A program made the position numbers and the translations under genes. From Mycobacterium palustre (GTDB lineage: Bacteria > Actinomycetota > Actinomycetes > Mycobacteriales > Mycobacteriaceae): 64,000 nucleotides of DNA. Under the pieces are notes generated by a model that searched no databases, had not been told where the DNA came from, and saw nothing but the letters and a program-made list of their open reading frames with translations. Every line of letters begins with the position of its first letter. The first letter of the stretch is position 1. Where the stretch lies: positions 30,373 to 94,372 of the forward strand of contig NZ_LQPJ01000094.1 in assembly GCF_002101785.1 (NCBI RefSeq). The letters run 5' to 3'. Below, one piece after another: positions 1-8,714 of this stretch.

Positions 1-256
1 GCGGCAGGTCGTCGCTCCCGGCGACCATCACGGTGTCGGCGGATTCGATCGAGGAGAGGGCGTCGGTGACACCCAACCGCGTCCCGATCGAGGTCGTGAC
101 GTCGCGGCCGTCCACGGACGCGATCTTGAGGCGGTAGTCGGCGCCGAAGCGGTTGGCCTCGGCGAAGACCTCACCCGCGCCCGCGACGTCCAGCATGGTC
201 ACGTCGTCGAAGACGACGATGACCATCACCCGCGACGGCCCACCCGCTTCAGCCAC
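1..256 (-). CDS. GlxA-type AraC transcriptional regulator, N-terminal part (cut by window edge)
   Basis: Reading leftwards from a GTG at 256, the frame stays open to the window edge. It encodes a DJ-1/PfpI-like beginning (VMVIVVFDDVTMLDVAG, then EVFAEANRFGADYRLKIAS). This is how GlxA-type regulators begin: a GATase1-like sensor domain followed by an AraC helix-turn-helix, which would lie outside the window. An ATG at 226 is an alternative start but would clip the first strand. It is divergent from the HD-domain gene at 423, so it may control that block; this is inference from position only. Confidence 0.7.
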   Translation of the reverse strand, partial: MAEAGGPSRVMVIVVFDDVTMLDVAGAGEVFAEANRFGADYRLKIASVDGRDVTTSIGTRLGVTDALSSIESADTVMVAGSDDLP

Positions 257-422
257 GGACCCATTGTGTCGCAAAGTGTGGGAAACATGGCACATCGGAC
301 GGTGGCGGGCGGCCCGTGGCCACCAGCGGCGTCGCTATCTGTGGTGAAGACGGACCAATGCCCGCGGGTGGCGGGAGCCGATCGCGCGCATGCTGATACC
401 GTCGCCCGACCCAGGAGGGATC

Positions 423-1073
423 ATGGTCACGCAGCCGATCGAAAGTATCGCCGACATCGTCGTCCCGGACACCCCGCTTGTGCGCGAGATCACCGAGTTC
501 ATCCGCGACGCCGAAGACGACCTGCTCTTCGACCATTCGCGGCGGGTGTTTTTGTTCGGCGCGTTGCAGGGCCGGCGCCGCGGACTGGAACCCAACCTCG
601 AGTTGCTCTACGCCGGGGCGATGTTTCACGACCTCGGTCTCACCGACCGCTACCGCGGTTCCACGCTGCGCTTCGAGGTGGACGGCGCCAACGCGGCCCG
701 CGAATTCCTCGCGCAACGCGGCGTCGACAAGGCCGACGCCGACAAGGTGTGGCTGTCCATTGCGCTGCACACCACGCCCGGCGTCCCCGAGTTCCTCGAA
801 CCCGAAATCGCTTTGGTCACAGCGGGTGTCGAGACCGACGTGCTGGGCATCGGCCGCGACGAGCTATCCCCCGCCGCCCTCGAGGGCGTCACCGCCGCCC
901 ATCCCCGGCCGGATTTCAAGCGGCGCATCCTGGCGGCGTTCAACGACGGCATGAAGCACCGCCCGCACAGCACCTTCGGCACGGTCAACGCCGACGTGCT
1001 GGCGCACTTCGACCCGACGTTCGCCCGCGACAACTTCGTCGACATCATCCTTTCCAACGCCTGGCCCGAATAG
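423..1073 (+). CDS. HD-domain protein, copy 1
   Basis: 216-residue soluble protein. The HD-superfamily metal ligands are visible: His38 in DHSRR, the His69-Asp70 pair in MFHDLGL, and His116 in ALHTTPG. HD proteins of this size hydrolyse phosphoesters or nitrile-like substrates; I cannot tell the substrate. ATG 423 is preceded by a strong AGGAGGGA site, so I prefer it to the in-frame ATG at 390. A second intact copy lies at 2903 and a gutted third at 4293. The copies share the N-terminal pattern IESIADIVVPDTPLVRE / METIAGIVIPDTALVRE and the C-terminal ending WPE or RPE. Confidence 0.85.
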   Translation: MVTQPIESIADIVVPDTPLVREITEFIRDAEDDLLFDHSRRVFLFGALQGRRRGLEPNLELLYAGAMFHDLGLTDRYRGSTLRFEVDGANAAREFLAQRGVDKADADKVWLSIALHTTPGVPEFLEPEIALVTAGVETDVLGIGRDELSPAALEGVTAAHPRPDFKRRILAAFNDGMKHRPHSTFGTVNADVLAHFDPTFARDNFVDIILSNAWPE

Positions 1074-1238
1074 GCGCCGCCGCCGCGGGCCGGTGGTGGC
1101 GGAAGTCGTGGGCATAACCGTCCGAAATCGCACCGGCGCTTGAGCGGTCGCCGCCGCAGACAGGGCACACGTCCCGGGCGCCTGGCCCGGGACGTCACCG
1201 TGTCGCGGTTGCCGACCGCACGACAGCTGGGAGACGAC

Positions 1239-1990
1239 TTGCCCGAATCAGACGGCACCGCAGTGGTTCTCGGGGCCAGCATCGCCGGTCTGCTGGCCGC
1301 GCGGCTGCTTGCCGAGTTCTACGGCACCGTCCACCGTGGTCGAACGTGACGTCCCCCCGGAGGGGCCGCTGACGCGTCGCTGAGTGCCGCAGGGCGGGCA
1401 GCCGCACACCCTGGCGGCGCGGGTCGCGGGGATTGCGGACCAACGGTTTCCCGGCTTCCTCGACGAGCTGGTCGGCGAAGGCGCGAAGGTCTGGAACGAC
1501 GGCGACCTGTCGCGGCTCCGCTTGGCCTTCGGCGAGCGCCAGCCGCTTCGCTCCGGTAAGGTTCCCGAACCGCAGTCGATCGTCTTCACTACGCGCACCG
1601 GCCCTTTTCCGAATGGAACGTGCGCCGCCGCGTGCGCGCCCTTCGCAACGTGACGTTCCTGGATGGCCACGACGCGGTGCGGCTGACGTCGACCCGGCAC
1701 CGCGGCCGGGTGACCGGCCTCGTGCTGGCTCGGCGCGACTCGGGCGCCGAACAAACCCTGGAGGCGGACCTGGTCGTGGACGCGACGGGGCGTGGCTCGC
1801 GGACGCCGCTGTTCCTCGAGCAACTCGGCTATGGCCGCCCGCGCGAAGACACGCTGATGGTGCACGGCACCTACTCCAGCCGACGGGTCCAGCTCGCGCC
1901 GGGCACGTTGCGGGAGAATTTCACCATCACCGCCGCCGAGCCAAGGCGCCCAACGGCATTCGCGATGTTCGCGGGCGAAGACGACATGGT
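1239..1990 (+). pseudogene. Broken FAD-dependent oxidoreductase (paralogue of 6420-7838)
   Basis: Fragments in different frames align in order with the intact paralogue on the other strand. The first is a Rossmann FAD motif (AVVLGASIAGLLAARLLAEFYGTV), then a frameshift near 1325. A TGA at 1381 falls where the paralogue reads RRGVPQG. The FLDELVGEGAKVWNDGDLSR segment follows, then a second frameshift near 1590, and finally the VVDATGRGSR segment. Similarity stops near residue 280 of the paralogue (MFAGEDD), so the C-terminal third, including the GDALCNFNPLYGQGMS motif, is deleted. The likely original start is TTG 1239, matching the TTG I chose for the intact copy. From 1991 to 2288 I recognise nothing. 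Confidence 0.85.
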
Positions 1991-2288
1991 CAGTGACCGT
2001 TCGGAGTTCCTTCACCCGTCGACGATGGCACGCCTGCTCGGCAGGCCGCGAAACGGCCTGCATCCGAAGCGAAAAGAGCATCGTGCAACGACATGACAAC
2101 GGCGCCCGCATCTTCGGCGCCTTCCCGCGATCGAGGTTGGACTTGCGCGCCCGCCCGTTGGCGTGGCCGGCGGCCGGCCTGCGCACGTTGAGAATCGGCA
2201 TGCGCGATCACCGGCCAACTGTGGTGCGCAAAGCGAACTTTGGTGTCGCGCAGTCCACCGCTTGGCTGCTCGAGGACGGCTGACACGC

Positions 2289-2785
2289 GTGCCGACGCAC
2301 GTACTGATCCCGGGAGCCTGGCACGCGGCCTGGTCGTGGCGACCGGTCGCCGAGCGGCTTCGCGTGGCGGGGCACCAGGCGATCACCCTGACGCCGCCGG
2401 GGATGAACGACGGCGACAACCCCTGGGGGTATCGGCATCCGGGATGCGAACGAGCACATCGCCCGGGAGGTGCGGCGCCGAACGCGCGGCAACGTCATCC
2501 TGGTCGCGCACAGCTAAGGCGGCTTCCCCGCCACCGGCGCGGCTCAGTTGGTCGCCGGGCGAGTCGAAAAGCTCGTGTACTACAACGGGCACGTGCCGCT
2601 TCCCGACAGGTCGCTGATCGACGAAAACCCGCCCGACAAGCGCTTTTCGGCGCTCCGCTGGATAGGCGAATCCCCGGTGGGCGCCATTCCGGCGACCTGC
2701 TGCGGCTGGTGGCCGATCTGTTGACGCTTCAGCCCGGTCGCTGACCCATCCCGACGGGGTGGCCAGGGCCATCCTGGCCGCTTGA
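2289..2785 (+). pseudogene. Broken alpha/beta hydrolase (paralogue of 5164-5877)
   Basis: The frame opens at GTG 2289 with PTHVLIPGAWHAAWSWRPVAERLR, matching the intact hydrolase at 5164-5877. A frameshift follows near 2430, and the nucleophile-elbow region reads VAHS-stop-GG, with TAA at 2516-2518. More matching pieces appear in a third frame (VEKLVYYNGHVPL, then IGESPVGAIPA). A large deletion joins directly to the extreme C-terminus (LTHPDGVARAILAA, stop at 2783-2785). It is dead by several independent lesions, like the oxidoreductase before it. Confidence 0.85.
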
Positions 2786-2902
2786 CCGGCGCGGGAACCC
2801 GCGAGAGGTGTCGGATTCTGTGGGATCAGCGGCCGCAACCCCTCTGGTTAACGAGCCTGCGGCGGCGCACACTGAGCCCGAGCCAGTGAAGGAGAAGCGG
2901 CC

Positions 2903-3553
2903 ATGGCCACACAGGCAATGGAAACGATCGCCGGCATCGTCATACCCGACACCGCACTGGTGCGCGAGGCCACCGAATTCATTCGCAGCGCCGAGGACGA
3001 CGTTCTCTTCCACCATTCCCGGCGGGCATACCTGTTCGGCGCGCTGCACGGGCGCCGCCTCGGCCTAAGGCCTGACCTGGAATTGCTCTACGTGGCGGCG
3101 ATGTTCCACGACCTGGGCCTCACGGCCCGGTATCGGACGTCCACCGAGCGCTTCGAGATCGACGGTGCCGACGCGGCGCGCGACTTCTTGATGGAACACG
3201 GCGTCGACCCGTCCGAGGCGCAGAAGGTGTGGCTGGGCATCGCCCTCCACACGACGCCCGGGGTGCCGGCCCGGCTGGACCCCGAAATCGGTTTGCTCGT
3301 AGCCGGTGTCGCGACTGACGTAGTCGGCGCCGGTCGAGAGGCCCTCGCGTCGGGCGCGATTGAGGCGGTAACGGCGGCCCACCCACGTCCCGATTTCAAG
3401 AACCGCATCCTGGCCGCCTTTCACGACGGCATGAAGCACCGCCCGGAGACCACCTACGGCACGATGAACGACGACGTGCTGGCGCACTTCGATCCAAACT
3501 TCAAACCCCGCAACATGGTCGACGCGATTTACGACAGTCCCTGGCCCGAATGA
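2903..3553 (+). CDS. HD-domain protein, copy 2
   Basis: 216 residues, collinear with copy 1 over the whole length and keeping the same HD ligands (HHSRR, MFHDLGL, ALHTTPG). A GAAGGAG ribosome site lies upstream of ATG 2903. The nitroreductase gene follows closely (its ATG 3577 is 24 bases past this stop), so the two are probably cotranscribed. Intact reading frames in both copies, next to wrecked neighbours, suggest the HD activity is still selected. Substrate unknown. Confidence 0.85.
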   Translation: MATQAMETIAGIVIPDTALVREATEFIRSAEDDVLFHHSRRAYLFGALHGRRLGLRPDLELLYVAAMFHDLGLTARYRTSTERFEIDGADAARDFLMEHGVDPSEAQKVWLGIALHTTPGVPARLDPEIGLLVAGVATDVVGAGREALASGAIEAVTAAHPRPDFKNRILAAFHDGMKHRPETTYGTMNDDVLAHFDPNFKPRNMVDAIYDSPWPE

Positions 3554-3576
3554 CACGCGCGGATAGGAGCGGACAA

Positions 3577-4278
3577 ATGGACGTCTACGAGGCGCTGTAC
3601 ACCACCAGGATGATGCGGCGGTTGCGGCCGGATCCGATCCCGCTGGACACCCAGGCCCGCATCCTCGACGCGGCCGTTCGCGCCCCCAACGGGGGCAACA
3701 CCCAGCGCTGGCACTTTGTCGCCGTCGACGACCCGGAGCTCAAACGCAAGTTCGCCCAACTGTTCCGGCAGGCCCGCGCCATCGAATACGACAAATTCCA
3801 AGCGGGGCAGGGACCGATGGCGGTGCCGGCGCCCGGCGCCGACCCGGCCGCGCATGCCGAAACGATGCGCCGCATCAAAGGCTCGGGCAACTACCTGGCA
3901 GACCATTTCGAAGAGGTTCCTTTGTTGCTCTTCGTGTATTCGATCGACGACCTCGGCGGGGCCAACATCTACCCGGCCATCTGGAGCATCTTGCTGGCCG
4001 CCCGCGCCGAGGGCGTCGGCGGCGTCATGACGATGGTGCTGCGCAACTTCGAGGACGAAGTGAACGAGCTGCTGGGCGTCCCCGTTGAGCAGGGTTGGAA
4101 GATGTCGGCCATGCTGACCCTCGGCTACCCCCTGGGCAGATGGGGCGTCGCCGCCAATCGCCGCCCCGTGCATGAGGTTTCGTCCCGAAACCAGTGGGAC
4201 GCGCCGTTAGGCATCGAGGTGCCTCGGCCGCTGTGGCCACCTCAGGACCAGGCGGAAGGCCTGGCCGCCGTGGGATAA
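3577..4278 (+). CDS. Nitroreductase family protein
   Basis: 233-residue FMN-dependent nitroreductase-fold protein. It begins with the typical YEALYTTRMMRRLRPDPIP helix and FMN-phosphate-binding arginines, then APNGGNTQRWHFVAV. A central hydrophobic dimer helix (IYPAIWSILLAARAEGVGG) and a late GYPLGRW segment are also typical. ATG 3577 has a GGATAGGAG site; an ATG at 3550 overlapping the previous stop is the alternative. The family reduces nitro groups or enones using NAD(P)H; the physiological substrate is unknown. Confidence 0.85.
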   Translation: MDVYEALYTTRMMRRLRPDPIPLDTQARILDAAVRAPNGGNTQRWHFVAVDDPELKRKFAQLFRQARAIEYDKFQAGQGPMAVPAPGADPAAHAETMRRIKGSGNYLADHFEEVPLLLFVYSIDDLGGANIYPAIWSILLAARAEGVGGVMTMVLRNFEDEVNELLGVPVEQGWKMSAMLTLGYPLGRWGVAANRRPVHEVSSRNQWDAPLGIEVPRPLWPPQDQAEGLAAVG

Positions 4279-4292
4279 AAGAAGACAAGATC

Positions 4293-4550
4293 ATGCCATC
4301 CAGTCGCCGGAAACCATCTCCGACATCGCAATGCACGACACCGACCCGGTGCGCGGGATCACCGATTACATCCGCGATGCCGAAGACGACCTACTGTTCG
4401 ACTTGGAACTGCTCTACTCCGAGGGCGATGGTCCACGACCTGGGTCTCGCCCAGCGACACCGCGACGCCGACGTGCTGGCGCACCTCGGCCCTACGTTCG
4501 TCCGCGAGAGCTTCGCCGACATCATCATGAAGAAGACCCGGCCCGAATAG
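4293..4550 (+). pseudogene. HD-domain protein remnant, copy 3
   Basis: A third HD copy reduced to pieces. One frame gives the N-terminus (IQSPETISDIAMHDTDPVRG, then ITDYIRDAEDDLLF) fused to LELLYSEG, so the block carrying the first His ligand is deleted. A one-base shift then gives MVHDLGLAQRH, joined by another internal deletion to the C-terminus DADVLAHLGPTFVRESFADI, ending KKTRPE. The start also appears to have lost a base, since the ATG at 4293 is out of frame with the homologous sequence. Confidence 0.8.
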
Positions 4551-4687
4551 CGAACGGGTTCCGAAGGAAATTGGGGGACAGAAACATTGACGCCACATAG
4601 CGAGCGCGTCGCTCTGAACGCTTTGAGGGTTTGTCATTGAATTCATGACGCCGGAGGGCCAAGAACGGGCGTGCGTGATGCGCGACC

Positions 4688-5059
4688 ATGCCCCCGGGTG
4701 TGACCGTGTCGCTGCACAGCCACGGCGACTTCGAGGGCTTCTACATCCTAGGCGGTGCCTACGAGGTGCTTATCGGGAGCGAATGGCGCGATGCTCGCGC
4801 CGGCGATTACGTCCGGGTGCCCGCGGGCGTTCCCCACGCTCTCTGCAACGTCTCCGCCGAACCCGCCGTCGACCTGATCATCACCGCACCACGCGTGAGC
4901 GCCTTCTTCCGCGAAGTCGGCCGACCGATTGGTTCGCCGCCCCCCACCGGGCAGGACCTCGCGAACTTCGGCGAGACTGCGAGCCGATACGGGTACTGGC
5001 TGGCCTCACCCGAGGAGAACGCGGCGGTCGGAATAACGGCGTCGATATTGTTCGCGTGA
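4688..5059 (+). CDS. Small cupin protein, possibly N-terminally truncated
   Basis: 123 residues. The first cupin motif is clear (HSHGDFEGFYILGGAYEV) and the second weaker (RVPAGVPHALCNVS). A TGA ten bases upstream closes the frame, and no good ribosome site is seen. An upstream frame from ATG 4645 (MTPEGQERACVMR) would join naturally to ATMPPG if one base were restored. The gene may therefore have lost its first 15-40 residues to a frameshift. Cupins of this type often act as mono-metal dioxygenases or isomerases; the role here is unknown. Confidence 0.6.
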   Translation: MPPGVTVSLHSHGDFEGFYILGGAYEVLIGSEWRDARAGDYVRVPAGVPHALCNVSAEPAVDLIITAPRVSAFFREVGRPIGSPPPTGQDLANFGETASRYGYWLASPEENAAVGITASILFA

Positions 5060-5163
5060 CAGGGCGTGACTCGGAACTTTCATCTTCCTACGTGGCACCG
5101 CTGGCCGGGAAACCCGACGCTCACAATGATCTGACAATTAATCTTCGGAATCCGCGGGGCCCC

Positions 5164-5877
5164 TCAGGCCGTCATGATCGCCTCGGCTAAGTCGGCGGGG
5201 TGGGTCAGCATTCCGAGGTGGGTGCCAGGGACGGAGGTGGGTTTGACGCCGAGACGGGCGGCGAGGGCGGCCGCCGGACGTGGCAACGCACGATCGTCGT
5301 CGCCGGCGAGGTATGCGGTGGGAACGCCGAGCGCAGCGACATCGGTGTCGAGGGCGTCGAGGAAGTAACGACCGGGCTGTGGGGCCAGGAGATTGGTAAC
5401 CATTCGCTGCAGCGCCGGGGCCACGCCTTGCATCAGTTCCTGCTCCACGAGTTCCGGATAGGGCGCAATGGCCCCGACGGGCGATTCGTCGATCAGCCGC
5501 AGGATCAACTCGCGCCTGACGCGCGCCGGGTGGTCGTCGGCCATGGATATGCCCCGCGACGGCACCAGCCCGTTGTAGTAGACGAGCTTGTCGACCCGGT
5601 GGCCGAGCAGGCGAGCGGCGGCGGTACCGGGGTAACCGCCCCAGCTATGCGCGACCAAAGTCACGCGGTCCAGTTCGAGTCGCCGCACCTCGCCGACGAT
5701 GCGGTCGACCGCATCGTTCAGGACGCAACACGACGGGTCATCCCCGATGCCCAAACCGGGCAGCGTCAAGGCGATCGCCCGATGGCCGGCCGCGCGAAGC
5801 CGCATGGCGACCGGTCGCCAACACCATGCCCCGAGCCAGGCGCCGGGAATCAACACATACGTCGACGTTGGTTGCAA
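5164..5877 (-). CDS. Alpha/beta hydrolase
   Basis: 237-residue esterase-like hydrolase. An oxyanion-hole region (VLIPGAWLGAWCW) is followed by the nucleophile elbow VAHSWGGY with Ser78. The late LAGDDDRALP and VPGTHLGMLTHP segments are expected to supply the Asp and His of the triad. It resembles the small salicylate-esterase/pyrethroid-hydrolase group. It lies downstream of the luciferase-like remnant and the FAD oxidoreductase on the same strand. A broken copy is at 2289-2785, so the oxidoreductase-hydrolase pair existed twice. Confidence 0.85.
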   Translation of the reverse strand: MQPTSTYVLIPGAWLGAWCWRPVAMRLRAAGHRAIALTLPGLGIGDDPSCCVLNDAVDRIVGEVRRLELDRVTLVAHSWGGYPGTAAARLLGHRVDKLVYYNGLVPSRGISMADDHPARVRRELILRLIDESPVGAIAPYPELVEQELMQGVAPALQRMVTNLLAPQPGRYFLDALDTDVAALGVPTAYLAGDDDRALPRPAAALAARLGVKPTSVPGTHLGMLTHPADLAEAIMTA

Positions 5878-5955
5878 CGCATACCTTTCGAGTCAGGTTC
5901 CGATTTCGAAGGCTTCGCCGGCCCCGCGCCGCAGCCGGGGCCGGTCGCGGTCTCG

Positions 5956-6407
5956 CTATAGCTTCCGCAGTCCGCGAAGGATTTTGGCAAACGGACGGCT
6001 TGCGGCCAGGTGACGCCGCAGGCATGGCTGTATTACGCTGACATTGCCGATGACCGGGTACTGCAAGCCATGGTCACGCCGTACGGCGATTTGTTCGATG
6101 ACGTCGCCGGGTGGCCCGGCTAGGAGCGTTTCCCGCAAAAGAGACGGAGGGACAACGTCCGTCGCGGACAGAACGGTCTGCTCCTCCAGCTTCTGCGGGA
6201 TCAGGTCTTGTGCGCCGCGGAAGTCGTCGCCGAATGGATGAGTCGCGCCTTGGCGGGCCCACGATTCGGCGGACACGTTGAGCGCAAACGCTTTGACCGG
6301 GTGAGAGTCCAAGGCCTCGTCGACCTCGTGGCGGCTGCGACCGGTCATGACGAAAAACAAGCCCGCGGCGGTGACGGGGGTTGCTCGATCAGACCGACTT
6401 TGAACAT
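5956..6407 (-). pseudogene. Luciferase-like monooxygenase, C-terminal remnant
   Basis: The frame contains TAAGLFFVMTGRSRHEVDEA, then HPVKAFALNVSAESWARQGA and LLAGPPGDVIEQIAV, ending AASRPFAKILRGLRKL. This is the C-terminal third of a luciferase-like (probably F420-dependent) monooxygenase. A short piece from ATG 6407 (MFKVGLIEQP) belongs to the same protein but is separated by a one-base shift. The N-terminal two thirds, with the cofactor site, is missing. It sits directly downstream of the FAD oxidoreductase, so a once-complete oxygenase operon has been eroded. Confidence 0.75.
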
Positions 6408-6419
6408 GGCTTGGCGCTT

Positions 6420-7838
6420 TCAGTTGGGTGCCGTTTCGGGGGATTTGGGTTGCGACGAGATTTCCGGCTTCTGGCCCAGGTCCGTTCCGGCGCCGCCGCG
6501 GTTTCGTGATGCCTTGAACGCCCGGAGCACCATCGATGGGCGCAGCAAGCGGGACGGACGGTCAATCATGTTGAGCGACCGCATGAATTGCTGGACCAGG
6601 GCGGGATCGGATTCGGCCGAGGCGAGCACCCGCTCCATATAAGCGTTGGCGATCCGGATGGATGCCGGCCGCCTCCCCGCGATCTGGGGCAGCGCCAAGT
6701 CCGAGCTCACCGCGGCGCGCCATGCCACGCGGATGTCCTTGGCCGAGCGACGGAAAAACCGACGCGGTAGGTCGCGGTCGCCATGCCGTAAGCAATCCCT
6801 GAGAACGAGAGCTTCGATGGCGGCGACGGACATGCCCTGCCCGTACAGGGGGTTGAAGTTGCACAGCGCATCGCCGATGACCAGCAGGCCGTCGGGCGTG
6901 CGGGCCGACTTGTCGTAGCGACGCCATCGGTTGGAGGGAAACCGATACCGGGTGACGTCCGCGAGCGGCTCGGCGCGGCGCGCGGCGGCCAGCACGTGCG
7001 GGGGTGCCATCTCGGCCAGAGAGTCCAACAGCGAGGCATGATCGGCGGGGGCTTTGTGTCCGGCCACCGTTTGGACCGCCAGCATGTAGGTGTCGCCGTG
7101 CCCCGCGAACATCGCGTAGCCGCGAGGCCTATCGGGTTGTGGTGCGGCGAAGGCGATGTACTCGCGCAATGTCTCCGGGCGGAGGCGGATCGGCACGCCC
7201 GCGTAGGTGACGTTGACGGTCAGCGTATCCTCGCGTGGTCGGGGGTAGCCCAGGGCGTCGAGAAACACCGGTGCCCGCGAGCCGCGCCCGGTCGCGTCAA
7301 CCACAAGATCGGCCGTAAGGTCGATCTGCGCGCCGGAGTCGCGCCGTGCCGCTACGACACCGGTCACTCGGTCGCCGTTCCGGGTCGATCTCAGTCCCAC
7401 CGCGTCGTGGCCCTGCACGATCTGCACATTGGCAATGGTCGTCACCCTGCGACGCAGGCTCCACTCGAGAAACGGCCGGTGCACGTAGTACATGGACACG
7501 GAGCTGGGGTCGGGAATGTTGCCCGAGCTCAGCAATCGGTGCCCGTTGAACGAGACGCAAAGCCGTGACAGGTCACCGTCGTTCCAAACCTTTGCGCCGG
7601 CGAGCACCAACTCGTCGAGGAAGCCGGGGAAAAGTTCGCCCATAATCTGCATACCGCGCGCCGCCGGAATGTGGGGGAGGGCACCTTGCGGAACCCCGCG
7701 CCGGCTGACCGGTCGCTCGGGTAGCACGTCGCGTTCGACGATTGTTACGGTGCGGTAGAAGTCGGCCAGGACCCGGGCCGCAAGCAGCCCGGCAACGCTC
7801 GCCCCAAGAACCACCGCGGATCGGTCGGATTCAGGCAA
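6420..7838 (-). CDS. FAD-dependent oxidoreductase (aromatic-hydroxylase-like fold)
   Basis: 472 residues from the TTG at 7838; a longer form from ATG 7910 is possible. It has an N-terminal dinucleotide-binding motif (VVLGASVAGLLAARVLADF), then VERD at the end of the second strand. A central VVDATGRGSRAPVFL and a C-terminal LVIGDALCNFNPLYGQGMSV place it with group A flavin monooxygenases and geranylgeranyl-reductase-like enzymes. I favour TTG because the broken paralogue preserves the same TTGCC(C/T)GAATC junction, and because it overlaps the stop of the upstream membrane gene by only 8 bases. Substrate unknown. Confidence 0.85.
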   Translation of the reverse strand: MPESDRSAVVLGASVAGLLAARVLADFYRTVTIVERDVLPERPVSRRGVPQGALPHIPAARGMQIMGELFPGFLDELVLAGAKVWNDGDLSRLCVSFNGHRLLSSGNIPDPSSVSMYYVHRPFLEWSLRRRVTTIANVQIVQGHDAVGLRSTRNGDRVTGVVAARRDSGAQIDLTADLVVDATGRGSRAPVFLDALGYPRPREDTLTVNVTYAGVPIRLRPETLREYIAFAAPQPDRPRGYAMFAGHGDTYMLAVQTVAGHKAPADHASLLDSLAEMAPPHVLAAARRAEPLADVTRYRFPSNRWRRYDKSARTPDGLLVIGDALCNFNPLYGQGMSVAAIEALVLRDCLRHGDRDLPRRFFRRSAKDIRVAWRAAVSSDLALPQIAGRRPASIRIANAYMERVLASAESDPALVQQFMRSLNMIDRPSRLLRPSMVLRAFKASRNRGGAGTDLGQKPEISSQPKSPETAPN

Positions 7839-8208
7839 GCTCGTAGCTCCATTCGCGGTCGGGCAGATTCGAGAGGTGATCGAACCGAATGGCCGATGCG
7901 ACCGATCCATCGTTGTGCTGCAGGCGATTCGAGTTGTCTAGCGTCTCGAACCGAGCGAGCCTTCCGAAGGTCGCCGCGTAGAGGATGATGATCGCGGCTG
8001 CCAGCACTATGGCGATGACGCCGTGTAGAAGCAGGCGCCGTGGAGCCGGGGCTTGGCGCTGCGAGTGGGATGCCGGCCGCGGCGACCAGTCACAGGCATC
8101 GCAGTGACCGGATGACAGGCCGGCGCCTCTGTATTGGGCGGGCCGTGCCGCCGGTGGGATGGACGGATCTTCGCCGTCCAGGTGTATGGGACTCAATGCA
8201 TTCCTCAA
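7831..8208 (-). CDS. Small single-span membrane protein, unknown
   Basis: 125 residues with one convincing transmembrane helix (LLLHGVIAIVLAAAIIILYA) at about residues 60-82. A proline-rich N-terminal arm and a polar C-terminal tail flank it. Its stop overlaps the preferred start of the FAD oxidoreductase (TTGCCTGA), which suggests translational coupling. I do not recognise the family. The N-terminal arm is low-complexity and the true start may be further downstream, so the gene is only moderately supported. Confidence 0.45.
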   Translation of the reverse strand: MRNALSPIHLDGEDPSIPPAARPAQYRGAGLSSGHCDACDWSPRPASHSQRQAPAPRRLLLHGVIAIVLAAAIIILYAATFGRLARFETLDNSNRLQHNDGSVASAIRFDHLSNLPDREWSYELA

Positions 8209-8714
8209 CGATGTCGATGAACTCGGGCTAGGTGCGGCTCGGGTGAGGCGTCCGTGTCACATCTACCGGGGTATCGGCGGAAAGACGTTTCTGTGGCGCG
8301 TGCTGTGTACACGAGGCGCGCGTGGGTGCCGATGCGGCTGTGAGGGAGCACCATTCGGTTGGGCCGTTTCGTGGGGCCACGGCAACCACATTGTGCGGCC
8401 CGAGGCTGCGTGCCCGGCCGTTGATGAGCGGGGACGCCAGGGGAAGAGCGCCGCGATGGCGCTATCTGTGGGAAATGTGTCTCGTTATCGCGGGTGGTCG
8501 CGCCGGGCCGAACCCATACTGAACGCCGAACTTTAGAACGACCTTCCGCGAAGCTTGACTGAAGAACCGCCACTGGCACCCGGCTTTACCGGGGTCACGC
8601 CGTCATCGCCAAGGAGACAGCCGAATTGAGCGAGGCGCTCACCCATGCACCGACCCCGATACCCCGGCGTCGTCCCACATCGGCAGTGCCAGCGCGGGAT
8701 TCGGGGGCACTGCG
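8209..8714. other. Intergenic region between divergent units, no gene recognised
   Basis: About 500 bases between the minus-strand oxidoreductase operon and the AraC regulator. Short frames exist on both strands but none has a recognisable motif or a good ribosome site. It presumably carries the promoters of both units; I could not pick a convincing operator. Confidence 0.5.

Noticed and set aside
249..770. Long minus-strand frames opposite HD gene 1
   Set aside because: Mirror frames of a high-GC coding sequence; no motif, no ribosome site, and the plus-strand HD motifs are unambiguous.
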